DNA from: Marmoricola sp. URHB0036
Lineage (GTDB): Bacteria; Actinomycetota; Actinomycetes; Propionibacteriales; Nocardioidaceae
Assembly (NCBI RefSeq): GCF_000426045.1
Contig: NZ_AUEP01000013.1
Span: 1 to 64,000, forward strand
DNA: 64,000 bases
Reading direction: 5' to 3'
Shown here: piece by piece, positions 24,397 to 31,824 of the stretch
Layout: every line of letters starts with the position of its first letter
Position numbering within the stretch: position 1 is the stretch's first letter
The notes under the pieces: model-generated
Databases searched by the model: none
Told to the model about the DNA's origin: nothing
Seen by the model: the letters and a program-made list of their open reading frames with translations, nothing else
Position numbers and translations under genes: made by a program

Positions 24397-25382
24397 CACC
24401 TGCCGTGCTGGCCGTCGACGCCGGCAACTCGAAGACGGACGTGGCGGTCGTGTCCGAGGACGGCGAGGTCCTCGGATCCTCCCGGGGACCCGGCTTCCTG
24501 CCGCACATCGTGCAGCCTGATACAGCGGTGGCGAGCCTGCACGTCCTGGTCGAGCAGGCGGCCGCCGATGCCGGCATCGCCGCGCCCACCGGCATGGTGC
24601 GCCACGTCTCCGCCTGCCTCGCCAACGTGGACCTGCCCGTCGAGCAACGGCTCCTGGAACAGGCCGTGGAGGCGCGGGCCTGGGGTGCGACGAGCGCGGT
24701 CTTCAACGACACCTACGCGCTGCTGCGCGCCGGACTGGAGGAACCGCAGGGTGTCGCCGTGATCTGCGGTGCTGGCATCAACTGCACCGGCCGCTCGCGC
24801 GACGGGCGCGAGGTCAGGTTCGCGGCGGTCGGGCACATCTCCGGAGACTGGGGTGGAGGCGGGTTCCTCTGGACCGAGGCGATGTGGTGGGCGGCACGGG
24901 CCGCCGACGGACGTGGCCCGCAGACCGCGCTGCGCGAGGCCCTACCGGCGCACTACGGACTCCCGACGATGGAGGCGCTCATCGAGGCGGTCCACCTCGG
25001 TCACCTGGCCCCGGAACGCTGCGTGGAGATGACGCCGTTGCTGTTCGACGTCGCTGCCGGCGGCGACCGCATCGCTGTCGACGTCGTACGACGCCAGGCG
25101 GCCGAGGTGGTCGCCCTCGCGAACGCGGCGCTGACCCGTCTGGATCTGCACGATGAGCCGACCCCCGTGGTTCTCGGAGGAGGCGTGCTCACGGCCGGGC
25201 ACCGGATGCTCCTCGACGGCATCGACGAGGAGCTCGCCGCTTCGGCGCCGAAGGCCTTCACCCGGGTGGTCACCACTCCTCTCGTCCTCGGGGCCGCTCT
25301 GCTCGGGCTCGACCACGTCTCGGCGCCGGACAGCTCGAAGGAGCGCCTGCGCGAGAGCGTCGCGCCGGCGGGGGAGCGCTGA
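24387..25382 (+). CDS. BadF/BadG-type sugar kinase, probable N-acetylglucosamine kinase
   Basis: This 331-residue ASKHA-fold kinase has the phosphate-1 loop AVDAGNSKTDVAVV, adenosine region VAVICGAGINCTGRSRDG and GHISGDWGGGGFLWTEAMWW, and the C-terminal VVLGGGVLTAGHRMLLDG. These match the BcrAD/BadF family that includes N-acetylglucosamine kinases. It overlaps the GH4 gene by 10 bp and abuts nagB. It probably makes the 6-phosphate of an amino sugar or of a disaccharide that GH4 then cleaves. A second, distant BadF kinase lies at 28955. Confidence 0.9.
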   Translation: MGVTPAVLAVDAGNSKTDVAVVSEDGEVLGSSRGPGFLPHIVQPDTAVASLHVLVEQAAADAGIAAPTGMVRHVSACLANVDLPVEQRLLEQAVEARAWGATSAVFNDTYALLRAGLEEPQGVAVICGAGINCTGRSRDGREVRFAAVGHISGDWGGGGFLWTEAMWWAARAADGRGPQTALREALPAHYGLPTMEALIEAVHLGHLAPERCVEMTPLLFDVAAGGDRIAVDVVRRQAAEVVALANAALTRLDLHDEPTPVVLGGGVLTAGHRMLLDGIDEELAASAPKAFTRVVTTPLVLGAALLGLDHVSAPDSSKERLRESVAPAGER

Positions 25383-26167
25383 TGGAGGTCGTCATCTGTC
25401 CCGACTCGGGTGCCGCCTCGGTCCTGGTGGCAGACGCCATCGAGCGACTGGCGCGTCGTACTCCCGACGCCGTGCTCGGCCTGGCCACCGGCTCCAGCCC
25501 CCTCGGTGTGTACGACGAGCTCGCCCGCCGCGTCCAGGCCGGCACCCTGACCCTGTCCCGCGCCCGGGCCTTCCTGCTCGACGAGTACGTCGGACTCCCT
25601 GAGGGACACCAGCAGAGCTACCGATCCGTGATCCACCGGGAGCTCGTCAGCCGGGTCGACCTCGATCCGGCCAACGTCCACGGGCCTGACGGCAACGCGA
25701 CCGACGTGGCCCGGGAGTGCGCGGCCTACGAGGAAGCGATCGCGGGCGCCGGCGGTGTGGACCTCCAGCTGCTCGGCGTCGGCACCGACGGCCACCTTGC
25801 CTTCAACGAACCCGGGTCGTCGCTCGCGTCGCGCACCCGCATCAAGACCCTCACCACGCAGACCCGGCAGGACAACGCGCGGTTCTTCGGCGGAGATCCC
25901 GACGCCGTACCCCGCCACTGCCTGACGCAGGGCATCGGCACCATCCTCGAGGCGCGACACCTCGTGCTGATCGCGTCCGGTCCGGCCAAGGCCGAGGCGG
26001 TCCGCCAGCTGGCGGAAGGCCCGGTGTCGGCGAGCTGGCCCGCGACAGCGCTCCAGCTGCACCCCCACGCGACCGTGCTGGTGGACCCCGACGCGGCCTC
26101 GAGGCTGGACCGCCGCGACCAGTACGTCGAGACCTACGAGGCCAAGCCGGAGTGGCAGGGGCTGTAG
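25382..26167 (+). CDS. nagB: Glucosamine-6-phosphate deaminase
   Basis: This 261-residue enzyme converts glucosamine-6-phosphate to fructose-6-phosphate and ammonia. The motifs are complete: VLGLATGSSPLGVYDELA for phosphate, FLLDEYVGLP with the catalytic Asp, LLGVGTDGHLAFNEPGSSL with Asp, His and Glu of the ring-opening site, and ALQLHPHATVLVD near the C-terminus. Its ATG overlaps the kinase stop by one base. It is the only nagB in the window; the matching deacetylase nagA is in the second locus at 36044. Confidence 0.96.
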   Translation: MEVVICPDSGAASVLVADAIERLARRTPDAVLGLATGSSPLGVYDELARRVQAGTLTLSRARAFLLDEYVGLPEGHQQSYRSVIHRELVSRVDLDPANVHGPDGNATDVARECAAYEEAIAGAGGVDLQLLGVGTDGHLAFNEPGSSLASRTRIKTLTTQTRQDNARFFGGDPDAVPRHCLTQGIGTILEARHLVLIASGPAKAEAVRQLAEGPVSASWPATALQLHPHATVLVDPDAASRLDRRDQYVETYEAKPEWQGL

Positions 26168-26207
26168 TGAGTGACCGGTGTGGACGCTTGCGAGCAGGTG
26201 AGCTGGC

Positions 26208-26255
26208 GGACGTCATACGAAGTGGTCGTCATGGCGACCGGAACGTATGACGTCC
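26208..26255. terminator. Long perfect hairpin between convergent genes
   Basis: GGACGTCATACG (26208-26219) pairs with CGTATGACGTCC (26244-26255). Inside it a second pairing, GGTCG with CGACC, gives a two-part stem around TCATGG. It lies 40 bp after nagB and covers the last codons of the convergent acetyltransferase gene. A bidirectional terminator is the likeliest role. Confidence 0.65.
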
Positions 26256-26740
26256 TGCGCCACGCTGACCCACACCGTCTCTGGTTCGTCCGGGTCGGCA
26301 GATCGTGACCGGTGGTCCTCGGTGAATCCGTTCGCGGCGTAGAACTGAGCCGCATGTTCATTGCCGGCGACGTACTCCAGGGCGACGCGAGCCGTGTCGG
26401 GTGGGGCAATCCTGATGAGGTGGCTCAGCAGTGCGCGTCCGAGGCCGGTTCGCTGCGCTGCGGGGTGGACGTAGAGCTTCCAGATGACTGGTACGTCGCC
26501 GCGCGTGTCCAGGTTGCCGACACCGAGGATCCGTCCGTCTCGCTCGGCGACGACCAGCTGTGTTGTCGCGAGGCAGGTCGCGAGGGCCTCGGGGGTCCAC
26601 CAGGTCTTCAGCCCGCGTTCGATGTAGGCGGGGCCGGCGAACGCGTAGGCCACGCGCCAGGCAGCCACACCTACCTGTTGCATCTCCGGGATGTCAGAGG
26701 TCGTTGCGGGTCGGATCCGGTTGGTGCTGCGGGGCTGCAT
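26213..26740 (-). CDS. GNAT-family N-acetyltransferase
   Basis: This 175-residue protein has the GNAT fold: VGVAAWRVAYAFAGPAYIER, QLVVAERDGRILGVGNLD, then the acetyl-CoA loop VHPAAQRTGLGRALLSHLI and the final HAAQFYAANGFTEDHRS. It acetylates an amine of an unknown small molecule or protein. Its last ~14 codons lie inside the terminator-like palindrome. It overlaps no other gene and is probably monocistronic. Confidence 0.9.
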   Translation of the reverse strand: MQPRSTNRIRPATTSDIPEMQQVGVAAWRVAYAFAGPAYIERGLKTWWTPEALATCLATTQLVVAERDGRILGVGNLDTRGDVPVIWKLYVHPAAQRTGLGRALLSHLIRIAPPDTARVALEYVAGNEHAAQFYAANGFTEDHRSRSADPDEPETVWVSVAQDVIRSGRHDDHFV

Positions 26741-26747
26741 GGCTGTC

Positions 26748-27155
26748 CTAGGCCCCGAGCAACGAGAAGGCAGGACTGGTGCTCCGCCGGGGTTGCACCG
26801 AGTAGCGACCGAAGCGGGCCCAGGCCACAGCGGCGCTCACCATGCCGAGCACGCCGGTGGCGATGCTGGTGCCGGGTTCACCGATCGAGATGTTGGTGAG
26901 GGTGGCGGCGACCATGGTGACGGTCAGGGCGGAGGCCGCCACGGGGGTGAGCACGGGCAAGACCCTGGTGGCAGCCGGCAGCACGAGACCGATCGCGCCG
27001 AGGATCTCGGCAGCGCCGGCGATGCGCAGCATGGCGACGGGAACGCCCTGGGCTGACTGGCGCAGGTCCTCGACGGAGACGAACAGCTTTCCGGCACCCG
27101 TCATCACGAACGCGGCGGCGAGTAGGACGGAGGTGATCCAGACGGTGGTTCTCAT
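26748..27155 (-). CDS. DoxX-like small membrane protein
   Basis: This 135-residue protein has four hydrophobic helices typical of the DoxX family: WITSVLLAAAFVMTGAGKLF, VAMLRIAGAAEILGAIGLVL, VLPVLTPVAASALTVTMVAA and IATGVLGMVSAAVAWARFG. DoxX-like proteins are linked to redox or thiol stress in some bacteria, but the role here is unknown. It is the last gene of a three-gene minus-strand group with the FMN-binding and DHFR-like genes. Confidence 0.85.
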   Translation of the reverse strand: MRTTVWITSVLLAAAFVMTGAGKLFVSVEDLRQSAQGVPVAMLRIAGAAEILGAIGLVLPAATRVLPVLTPVAASALTVTMVAATLTNISIGEPGTSIATGVLGMVSAAVAWARFGRYSVQPRRSTSPAFSLLGA

Positions 27156-27195
27156 GGTGGCTCCTTGGGATGAGTGCTGCGAGAGGGAGAGGTGC

Positions 27196-27672
27196 TCATA
27201 CCTCGACGGTCATGTCGAGGACGTTGCGGAAGTGTTCGTTGCCCCCACGGACGAGGACGTAGCGGTGCTGGACGTGTGCTTGGTAGACCGCCAAGTGGCC
27301 GGTCGGTGCGATGTCCTCGATGCCCACGCGTCGATCGAGTGGGAGGCGTGCGTTCAACGCCGCCAGTGCTGCGTGGATGGCGTCGGCCCCGGCGCGCTCG
27401 GCCTGCGCATCGAAGTACGCCGCCTCGGCGTGACCGACCTCGACACGTGAGTCGAAGACGGTGAGGGCGACCTGAGGCTGCTGCTCGATGTTGGACGAGT
27501 GCCGACTGTCGGGTGAAGAGAGCCAGACCAGGGTGTCGGCGTCCCTCGGTGCGAAGAAGACCGGTGTCGTCCACGGCCTGCCGGCCTCGTCGACCGATCC
27601 GATCACGAGGTACTTGTTGTGATCGAGGATCCGGTCGACCGAGGTGCGATCGGGCCTCGTCGAGCGCGTCAT
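27196..27672 (-). CDS. Pyridoxamine 5'-phosphate oxidase-like flavin-binding protein
   Basis: This 158-residue split-barrel protein carries LDHNKYLVIGSVDEAGRPWT, TPVFFAPRDADTLVWLSSPD, SRHSSNIEQQPQVALTVFDS. This is the pattern of the PNPOx-like family that binds FMN or F420 and reduces or oxidises diverse substrates. It overlaps the upstream DHFR-like gene by 4 bp. The true vitamin B6 oxidase is less likely because of its short length. Confidence 0.88.
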   Translation of the reverse strand: MTRSTRPDRTSVDRILDHNKYLVIGSVDEAGRPWTTPVFFAPRDADTLVWLSSPDSRHSSNIEQQPQVALTVFDSRVEVGHAEAAYFDAQAERAGADAIHAALAALNARLPLDRRVGIEDIAPTGHLAVYQAHVQHRYVLVRGGNEHFRNVLDMTVEV

Positions 27673-28277
27673 GCACGCACCTTGAAACGAAGGTGCAGGA
27701 CCCCGTCACCCTGGATGACCACGTGAGGGTCCTCCAGCAGGTACTGGCGATCGATGCGACCGAAGTAGCGCCGACCCGAGCCGAAGACCACCGGCACGAC
27801 GTCCATGGCCACTTCGTCGACGAGCCCTGCCGCCAGTGCCTGCGCACCCACGTCACCGGCGTTCACGGCAACGGTGCGGTCACCCGCGAGCTCCTTGGCC
27901 TTCGCAATCGCGGCCGCCACCTCGTCGAGGAAGTGGTAGGAGGCTTCGGGATGCCAGCCGGCCGGCTTGGGCCGGTGCGAGACCACGACGACGTGCTCGC
28001 CCGCCGGTGGGTCACCCTGCCAGCCGTCGACGAGGTCGAAGAGCCTGCGGCCCATCACGATCGTGCCCAGCGAGTCCCACACCTCCGCGACGTAGCGGGC
28101 AGATGCCCGGGAGACCCGGAAGTGGCTGCCCACACCTGAGTGGTCGAAGGAGGCCTGGTCGCTCGTGATCGGGGTGTCCCCGCCGAAGTACCACTCGTGC
28201 AAGGGGCCGGGTTGATCGTTCTCGTCGGCGATGAAGCCGTCGACCGAGACCACACTGTGCATGATCACTGTTCCCAT
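27669..28277 (-). CDS. Dihydrofolate reductase / RibD C-terminal-fold protein
   Basis: This encodes 202 residues from the ATG at 28277, chosen because CCGGAGGA lies ~6 bases upstream; the open frame to 28322 is untranslated. The motifs are VIMHSVVSVDGFIADENDQP, LGTIVMGRRLFDLVDGW, VVVVSHRPKPAGW and AVNAGDVGAQALAAGLVDEV, the arrangement of RibD-C/YwjB-like reductases that use NADPH. Substrate unknown. It is the first gene of the minus-strand group and is divergent from the CGNR regulator, which may control it. Confidence 0.88.
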   Translation of the reverse strand: MGTVIMHSVVSVDGFIADENDQPGPLHEWYFGGDTPITSDQASFDHSGVGSHFRVSRASARYVAEVWDSLGTIVMGRRLFDLVDGWQGDPPAGEHVVVVSHRPKPAGWHPEASYHFLDEVAAAIAKAKELAGDRTVAVNAGDVGAQALAAGLVDEVAMDVVPVVFGSGRRYFGRIDRQYLLEDPHVVIQGDGVLHLRFKVRA

Positions 28278-28321
28278 CGAGTCCTCCGGGGGTTGAGGTG
28301 CGCATTCATACGTACCTGACA

Positions 28322-28338
28322 TATACTGTTTGAACAGT
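28322..28338. promoter_or_regulatory. -10 element and overlapping palindrome for the CGNR/DHFR divergon
   Basis: TATACT (28322-28327) is a good -10 match. It overlaps the inverted repeat ACTGTT-TG-AACAGT (28325-28338), which reaches the first base pair of the CGNR GTG start. A regulator bound here would block the promoter. The spacing suggests a leaderless transcript for the CGNR gene. Confidence 0.55.
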
Positions 28339-28927
28339 GACGGTAGAGCAGAAAGAGGTGCCTGGTCAAGTGTTCATAGACAGGTATGCACAAGCGACTG
28401 GTGCCCGGGTCGCGTTGGCCTTGGTCAATGACCTGGTGATCACGCCCACGCAGCCGGCAGCAGAGATCCTCGAGCAGGTGTTTGCCTTCGACCCGGAGTC
28501 CGTTGCGGACCGCCCGGGCCAACGGGTCGAGGAGATGACGGCGCTCGCGCACCGCCTTCGCCACGTCATCGAAGCAATGCATGTCGGCGACGTCGACCTG
28601 GCCGCGAGCACGCTCAACGAGCTCTTGGCGGAAGCGCCGGCCGTTCCCCACCTGGTCCGGAGCGACGATGGGACGTGGAGCCTGCACCACCACCCTCAAC
28701 GTGCCGACTTCGTCCTGGCGTGGACCTCCCTGTGCGCCGAGGCGATGGCTCTCCTCATCGGAGAAGGCCATGCAGATCGGGTGCATCTCTGCGCAGCCGA
28801 GGACTGCGGCAGGGCCTTCGTCGACACGACCAAGAACGGCACCCGAAGGTTCTGCTCGGAGCGGTGCCAGAACCGGGTGAAGGCCGCCGCACTCCGGCGA
28901 CGTCGTGCCGCGCAAGCACAACGCTGA
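28337..28927 (+). CDS. CGNR zinc-finger (ABATE-domain) putative regulator
   Basis: This encodes 196 residues. Residues ~10-140 fit the ABATE stress-induced ligand-like domain (ARVALALVNDLVITP, AHRLRHVIEAMHVGDVDLAA). The C-terminus is a zinc finger: HLCAAEDCGRAFVDTTKNGT followed by RRFCSERCQNRVKAAALRRR, giving Cys-x4-Cys and Cys-x3-Cys with a C-Q-N-R in place of C-G-N-R. Such proteins are thought to be DNA-binding regulators. The GTG start sits about 10 bases from a TATACT -10, which fits leaderless translation. It probably regulates the divergent reductase genes. Confidence 0.85.
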   Translation: MTVEQKEVPGQVFIDRYAQATGARVALALVNDLVITPTQPAAEILEQVFAFDPESVADRPGQRVEEMTALAHRLRHVIEAMHVGDVDLAASTLNELLAEAPAVPHLVRSDDGTWSLHHHPQRADFVLAWTSLCAEAMALLIGEGHADRVHLCAAEDCGRAFVDTTKNGTRRFCSERCQNRVKAAALRRRRAAQAQR

Positions 28928-28954
28928 GGGTCCTCCTTCGGGTGTCCTCGACGA

Positions 28955-29932
28955 TCAGCGCACGGCAGCGAGGGAGGTCGCCAACCGCTGGAACGCGGCC
29001 GCGTCGACGGTCGTGCCAGTACGACGGAGGGCGAGGACGCAGACCCCGAGAACGCCGTCAGCCACGACGTGGACCTCGGCCGCGCCACGGGCGCCGACGA
29101 GTCGGTCGACGAGCTTGTCGCCGCGGCCCAGGATGCCCCCGCCGAGCACCACCGGCCCGGAGACAGTGGGGGACCGGACAGCGTCGAGGGTCCGCTCGAG
29201 GGCGGCGGCGGCGGCGTCGAGGATGCGGTCCGCGGTCATGTCCCCGTCGACCTCGAACGCCAGGCGTGCGTGGTCGGCCAGCCGGACCGGCGGGCCGGCG
29301 TACAGCGCCCGGACCAGCGCCAGGATCGGCTCCCGGTCGGTCGGATCCGAGGGTGCGGCCACGCCGAGCCGCCCGAGCAGGAGCGGAGTGAGCTCCGTGG
29401 CCGGGCCGCGGCCGTCGAGGTCGGCCAGTGCGGCGCGTACGACGCGGTGGCCGATCCAGAAGCCGGAGCCCTCGTCGCCCAGCAGCCAACCCAGCCCGTC
29501 CGCGACAGCGACCTGTCGCCCCTGCTCCACCCGGATCGCGCCTGCACCGGTCCCGGAGATCACGGCGTACCCGTCGGCGCGATGGGTCCCCGAGAAGTAC
29601 GTCGCCAGCAGGTCGGACTCGAAGACCACCGGCGCCTCGAGGCCCACGTCCGCGAGCCGCGAGCTGACCTCCGCCGAGACTGAGGGACTGCCCGCACCGG
29701 CCATCGCGAGCACGACCAACCGGGTCGCCGTGCTCGGGATCCTCGCCTTCTCGAGCGCGACACGGACGCTCTGCGCCACGGACGCAGCGGCTGTCTCCGG
29801 CCCGACGGCGACCGGGTTGCTGCTGCCGGCGACTGCGTAGCCCAGGCAGTGGCCGGCCGGGTCGAGGACCACGGTGCGGGTGCTGGTGCCGCCGGCGTCG
29901 ACGGCGACCAGTCCGGTGAGCTGCTCGGTCAT
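28955..29932 (-). CDS. BadF/BadG-type kinase, probable N-acetylglucosamine kinase
   Basis: This 325-residue ASKHA kinase shows VAVDAGGTSTRTVVLDPAGH, VLAMAGAGSPSVSAEVSSRL, GYAVISGTGAGAIRVEQGRQ, GLGWLLGDEGSGFWIGHRVV and PVVLGGGILGRGDKL. GDEGS with the ISGTGA loop is the usual N-acetylglucosamine-kinase form. It is divergent from the RpiR regulator and would phosphorylate GlcNAc imported by NgcEFG. It differs strongly from the kinase at 24387, so the two are not a recent duplication. Confidence 0.9.
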   Translation of the reverse strand: MTEQLTGLVAVDAGGTSTRTVVLDPAGHCLGYAVAGSSNPVAVGPETAAASVAQSVRVALEKARIPSTATRLVVLAMAGAGSPSVSAEVSSRLADVGLEAPVVFESDLLATYFSGTHRADGYAVISGTGAGAIRVEQGRQVAVADGLGWLLGDEGSGFWIGHRVVRAALADLDGRGPATELTPLLLGRLGVAAPSDPTDREPILALVRALYAGPPVRLADHARLAFEVDGDMTADRILDAAAAALERTLDAVRSPTVSGPVVLGGGILGRGDKLVDRLVGARGAAEVHVVADGVLGVCVLALRRTGTTVDAAAFQRLATSLAAVR

Positions 29933-29962
29933 TCGTTACCTATTCGTGACTGTCGGGTGCTG

Positions 29963-29976
29963 GTGATCTGGATCAC
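29963..29976. promoter_or_regulatory. CRP/GlxR-like palindrome between kinase and rpiR-type gene
   Basis: GTGATC-TG-GATCAC is a perfect inverted repeat that fits the GTGA-N6-TCAC core of Crp-family sites. It lies in the 97-bp divergent intergenic region, so it could control both directions, for example in response to cAMP. The binding protein is inferred only. Confidence 0.5.
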
Positions 29977-30029
29977 GATATGCAAATAGTTTTCCTCTAA
30001 CCACTGACATCGCTGATAGGGATTTTCAG

Positions 30030-30989
30030 ATGGCTGTTGCGGAGGGCCCCGCGGTCCATGCGCTGGCAGGCTACGGCGCCAGCAGCAGGATCCGTGCGGC
30101 CCTGCCGCAGATGCCCGGAGCCATGGCCAAGATCGGCACCCTCCTGCTCGAGGACCCGTCCCTTCCGTTGCGGCTCTCGATCACCGAGCTGGCCGCGCGA
30201 GCAGGTGCCTCGCCGGCGACGGTCACCCGGTTCTGCCGCGCGATCGACTACACCGGCTACCCCGCCCTGCGCGTGGGTGCCGCGGCCGAACAGGGTCGGT
30301 TGAGCGCCGACGAGACCTGGGACGCCGACATCGGGCGCGCGTTCCACCCGGGGGACACCGCGACCGAGGTGATGCACACGCTGGTGAACGCCCACACGGT
30401 GGCGCTCACCTCCACCGCGGACCGGCTCGACCCCGCGCTCGTCGGTCGGGTCGCGGACGCCGTCGCCCAGAGCTCCCACGTCGACATCTACGGCATCGGC
30501 GGCAGCGCCGGCATGGCCGTCGAGCTGCAGGCTCGCCTCTACCGGATCGGCATCAACGCGCACGCGTGGAGCGAGGTCCACGTCGGCCTCACCAGCGCCG
30601 CCCGGCTGGGCGACTCGAGCGTTGCCATCGCCTTCTCCAACACCGGTCGCACCGAGGCCACGATCGAGATGCTGGCCCTGGCGAAGTCGTCGGGTGCCTA
30701 CGCCGTCGCGGTCACCAGCGACCCGAGCTCGCCGTTGGCGCAGCTCGCCGACGCCCACCTGATCAGCTACGCGCCGGGGGAGTACCTCCAGCCCGACGAC
30801 CTGTCGGCCAAGCACGCCCAGCTCTTCGTGATCGACCTGCTCTACCTCCTCGCGGCCCAACGCGACTTCTCACGTACGACGAGCCTGCTGGCGGCCTCGG
30901 CAGCAGCCGTCGCCCCACATCGCCGCCCGCTTCGTACGCCGGCCCGGCCACGCACCTCGCCCTCGTCGAAAGGAACCGCCACGACATGA
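30030..30989 (+). CDS. MurR/RpiR-family transcriptional regulator
   Basis: This encodes 319 residues. The N-terminal helix-turn-helix (MAKIGTLLLEDPSLPLRLSI, TELAARAGASPATVTRFCRA) is followed by a SIS phosphosugar-binding domain (VDIYGIGGSAGMAVELQARL, VAIAFSNTGRTEATIEMLAL, YAVAVTSDPSSPLAQLAD). It probably senses GlcNAc-6-phosphate or a related phosphosugar and controls the divergent kinase and its own operon. AGGGA lies ~9 bases before the ATG. The final ~30 residues are Pro/Arg-rich and unlike the family. The SIS gene overlaps the stop. Confidence 0.92.
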   Translation: MAVAEGPAVHALAGYGASSRIRAALPQMPGAMAKIGTLLLEDPSLPLRLSITELAARAGASPATVTRFCRAIDYTGYPALRVGAAAEQGRLSADETWDADIGRAFHPGDTATEVMHTLVNAHTVALTSTADRLDPALVGRVADAVAQSSHVDIYGIGGSAGMAVELQARLYRIGINAHAWSEVHVGLTSAARLGDSSVAIAFSNTGRTEATIEMLALAKSSGAYAVAVTSDPSSPLAQLADAHLISYAPGEYLQPDDLSAKHAQLFVIDLLYLLAAQRDFSRTTSLLAASAAAVAPHRRPLRTPARPRTSPSSKGTATT

Positions 30990-31741
30990 GCGCCCCACTT
31001 GCCGACTTCGCCACCGAGGTCCGCGACCGGCTCGACGCCCTCGACCAGGAGGTCCGCGCCGGCGGCCTCGACCCGGCCATCGAGCTGATCGTGTCCTCGA
31101 TGCAGCGCGGCGGCGTCGTGCAGGTGTTCGGCACCGGCCACTCCCAGGCGTTCGCCATGGAGGTCGCAGGCCGTGCGGGCGGGCTCATCCCGACGCATGC
31201 GATCGTGCTGCGCGACGTCGTCCTGCGCGGCAACCGGGACGTCTCGGTGCTCGAGGGCGGCACGCTCGAACGTGACGAGTCGGTCGCCGACGAGCTCTAC
31301 GAGCTGTACTCCTTCGACCCCGCCGACGTCTTCATGGTCGCCTCCAACTCCGGCGTCAACGGGTCGATCGTCGGACTCGCCCTGCGCGCCAAGGCCGACG
31401 GCCATCCCGTCATCGCGGTGACGAGCCTGGAGCACACCAACGCGGTCAGCCCCAAGCACAGCAGCGGCAAGCGGCTCTCGGAGATCGCCGACATCGTGAT
31501 CGACAACCGGGCGCCGTACGGCGACGCGACGATCGACCTCGGCGACGGGCTCTCGGCCGGCGCCGTCTCCTCGATCACGGCGGCCTACATCGCCCAGCTC
31601 CTCACGCTCGGCACGGCTCAGCGACTCCGAGACGCGGGCGAGATCCCGCCGCTGTACATCTCGGCCAACGTTCCGGGAGGTGACGAGCACAACGACGCAC
31701 TCAAGGCGCGGTACGGCGAGCGCATCGCCGGCCTCACCTGA
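30986..31741 (+). CDS. SIS-domain phosphosugar-binding protein
   Basis: This encodes 251 residues from the ATG at 30986 (ATGA overlap with the regulator); the longer open frame from 30566 is a shadow. The SIS fold is clear: VVQVFGTGHSQAFAMEVAGR, DVFMVASNSGVNGSIVGLAL, HPVIAVTSLEHTNAVSPKHS. It resembles the UPF0309 group. It could be an isomerase, an etherase-like enzyme or a phosphosugar sensor working with GlcNAc-6P; no catalytic assignment is possible from sequence alone. Confidence 0.88.
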   Translation: MSAPLADFATEVRDRLDALDQEVRAGGLDPAIELIVSSMQRGGVVQVFGTGHSQAFAMEVAGRAGGLIPTHAIVLRDVVLRGNRDVSVLEGGTLERDESVADELYELYSFDPADVFMVASNSGVNGSIVGLALRAKADGHPVIAVTSLEHTNAVSPKHSSGKRLSEIADIVIDNRAPYGDATIDLGDGLSAGAVSSITAAYIAQLLTLGTAQRLRDAGEIPPLYISANVPGGDEHNDALKARYGERIAGLT

Positions 31742-31824
31742 CCGCCACGTGCGGCAGCGCGCGCAGCAGGACACCCGTGAGAACCAAGCACCACCAGCAG
31801 GGACATCACGAAAGGCACCCGACG

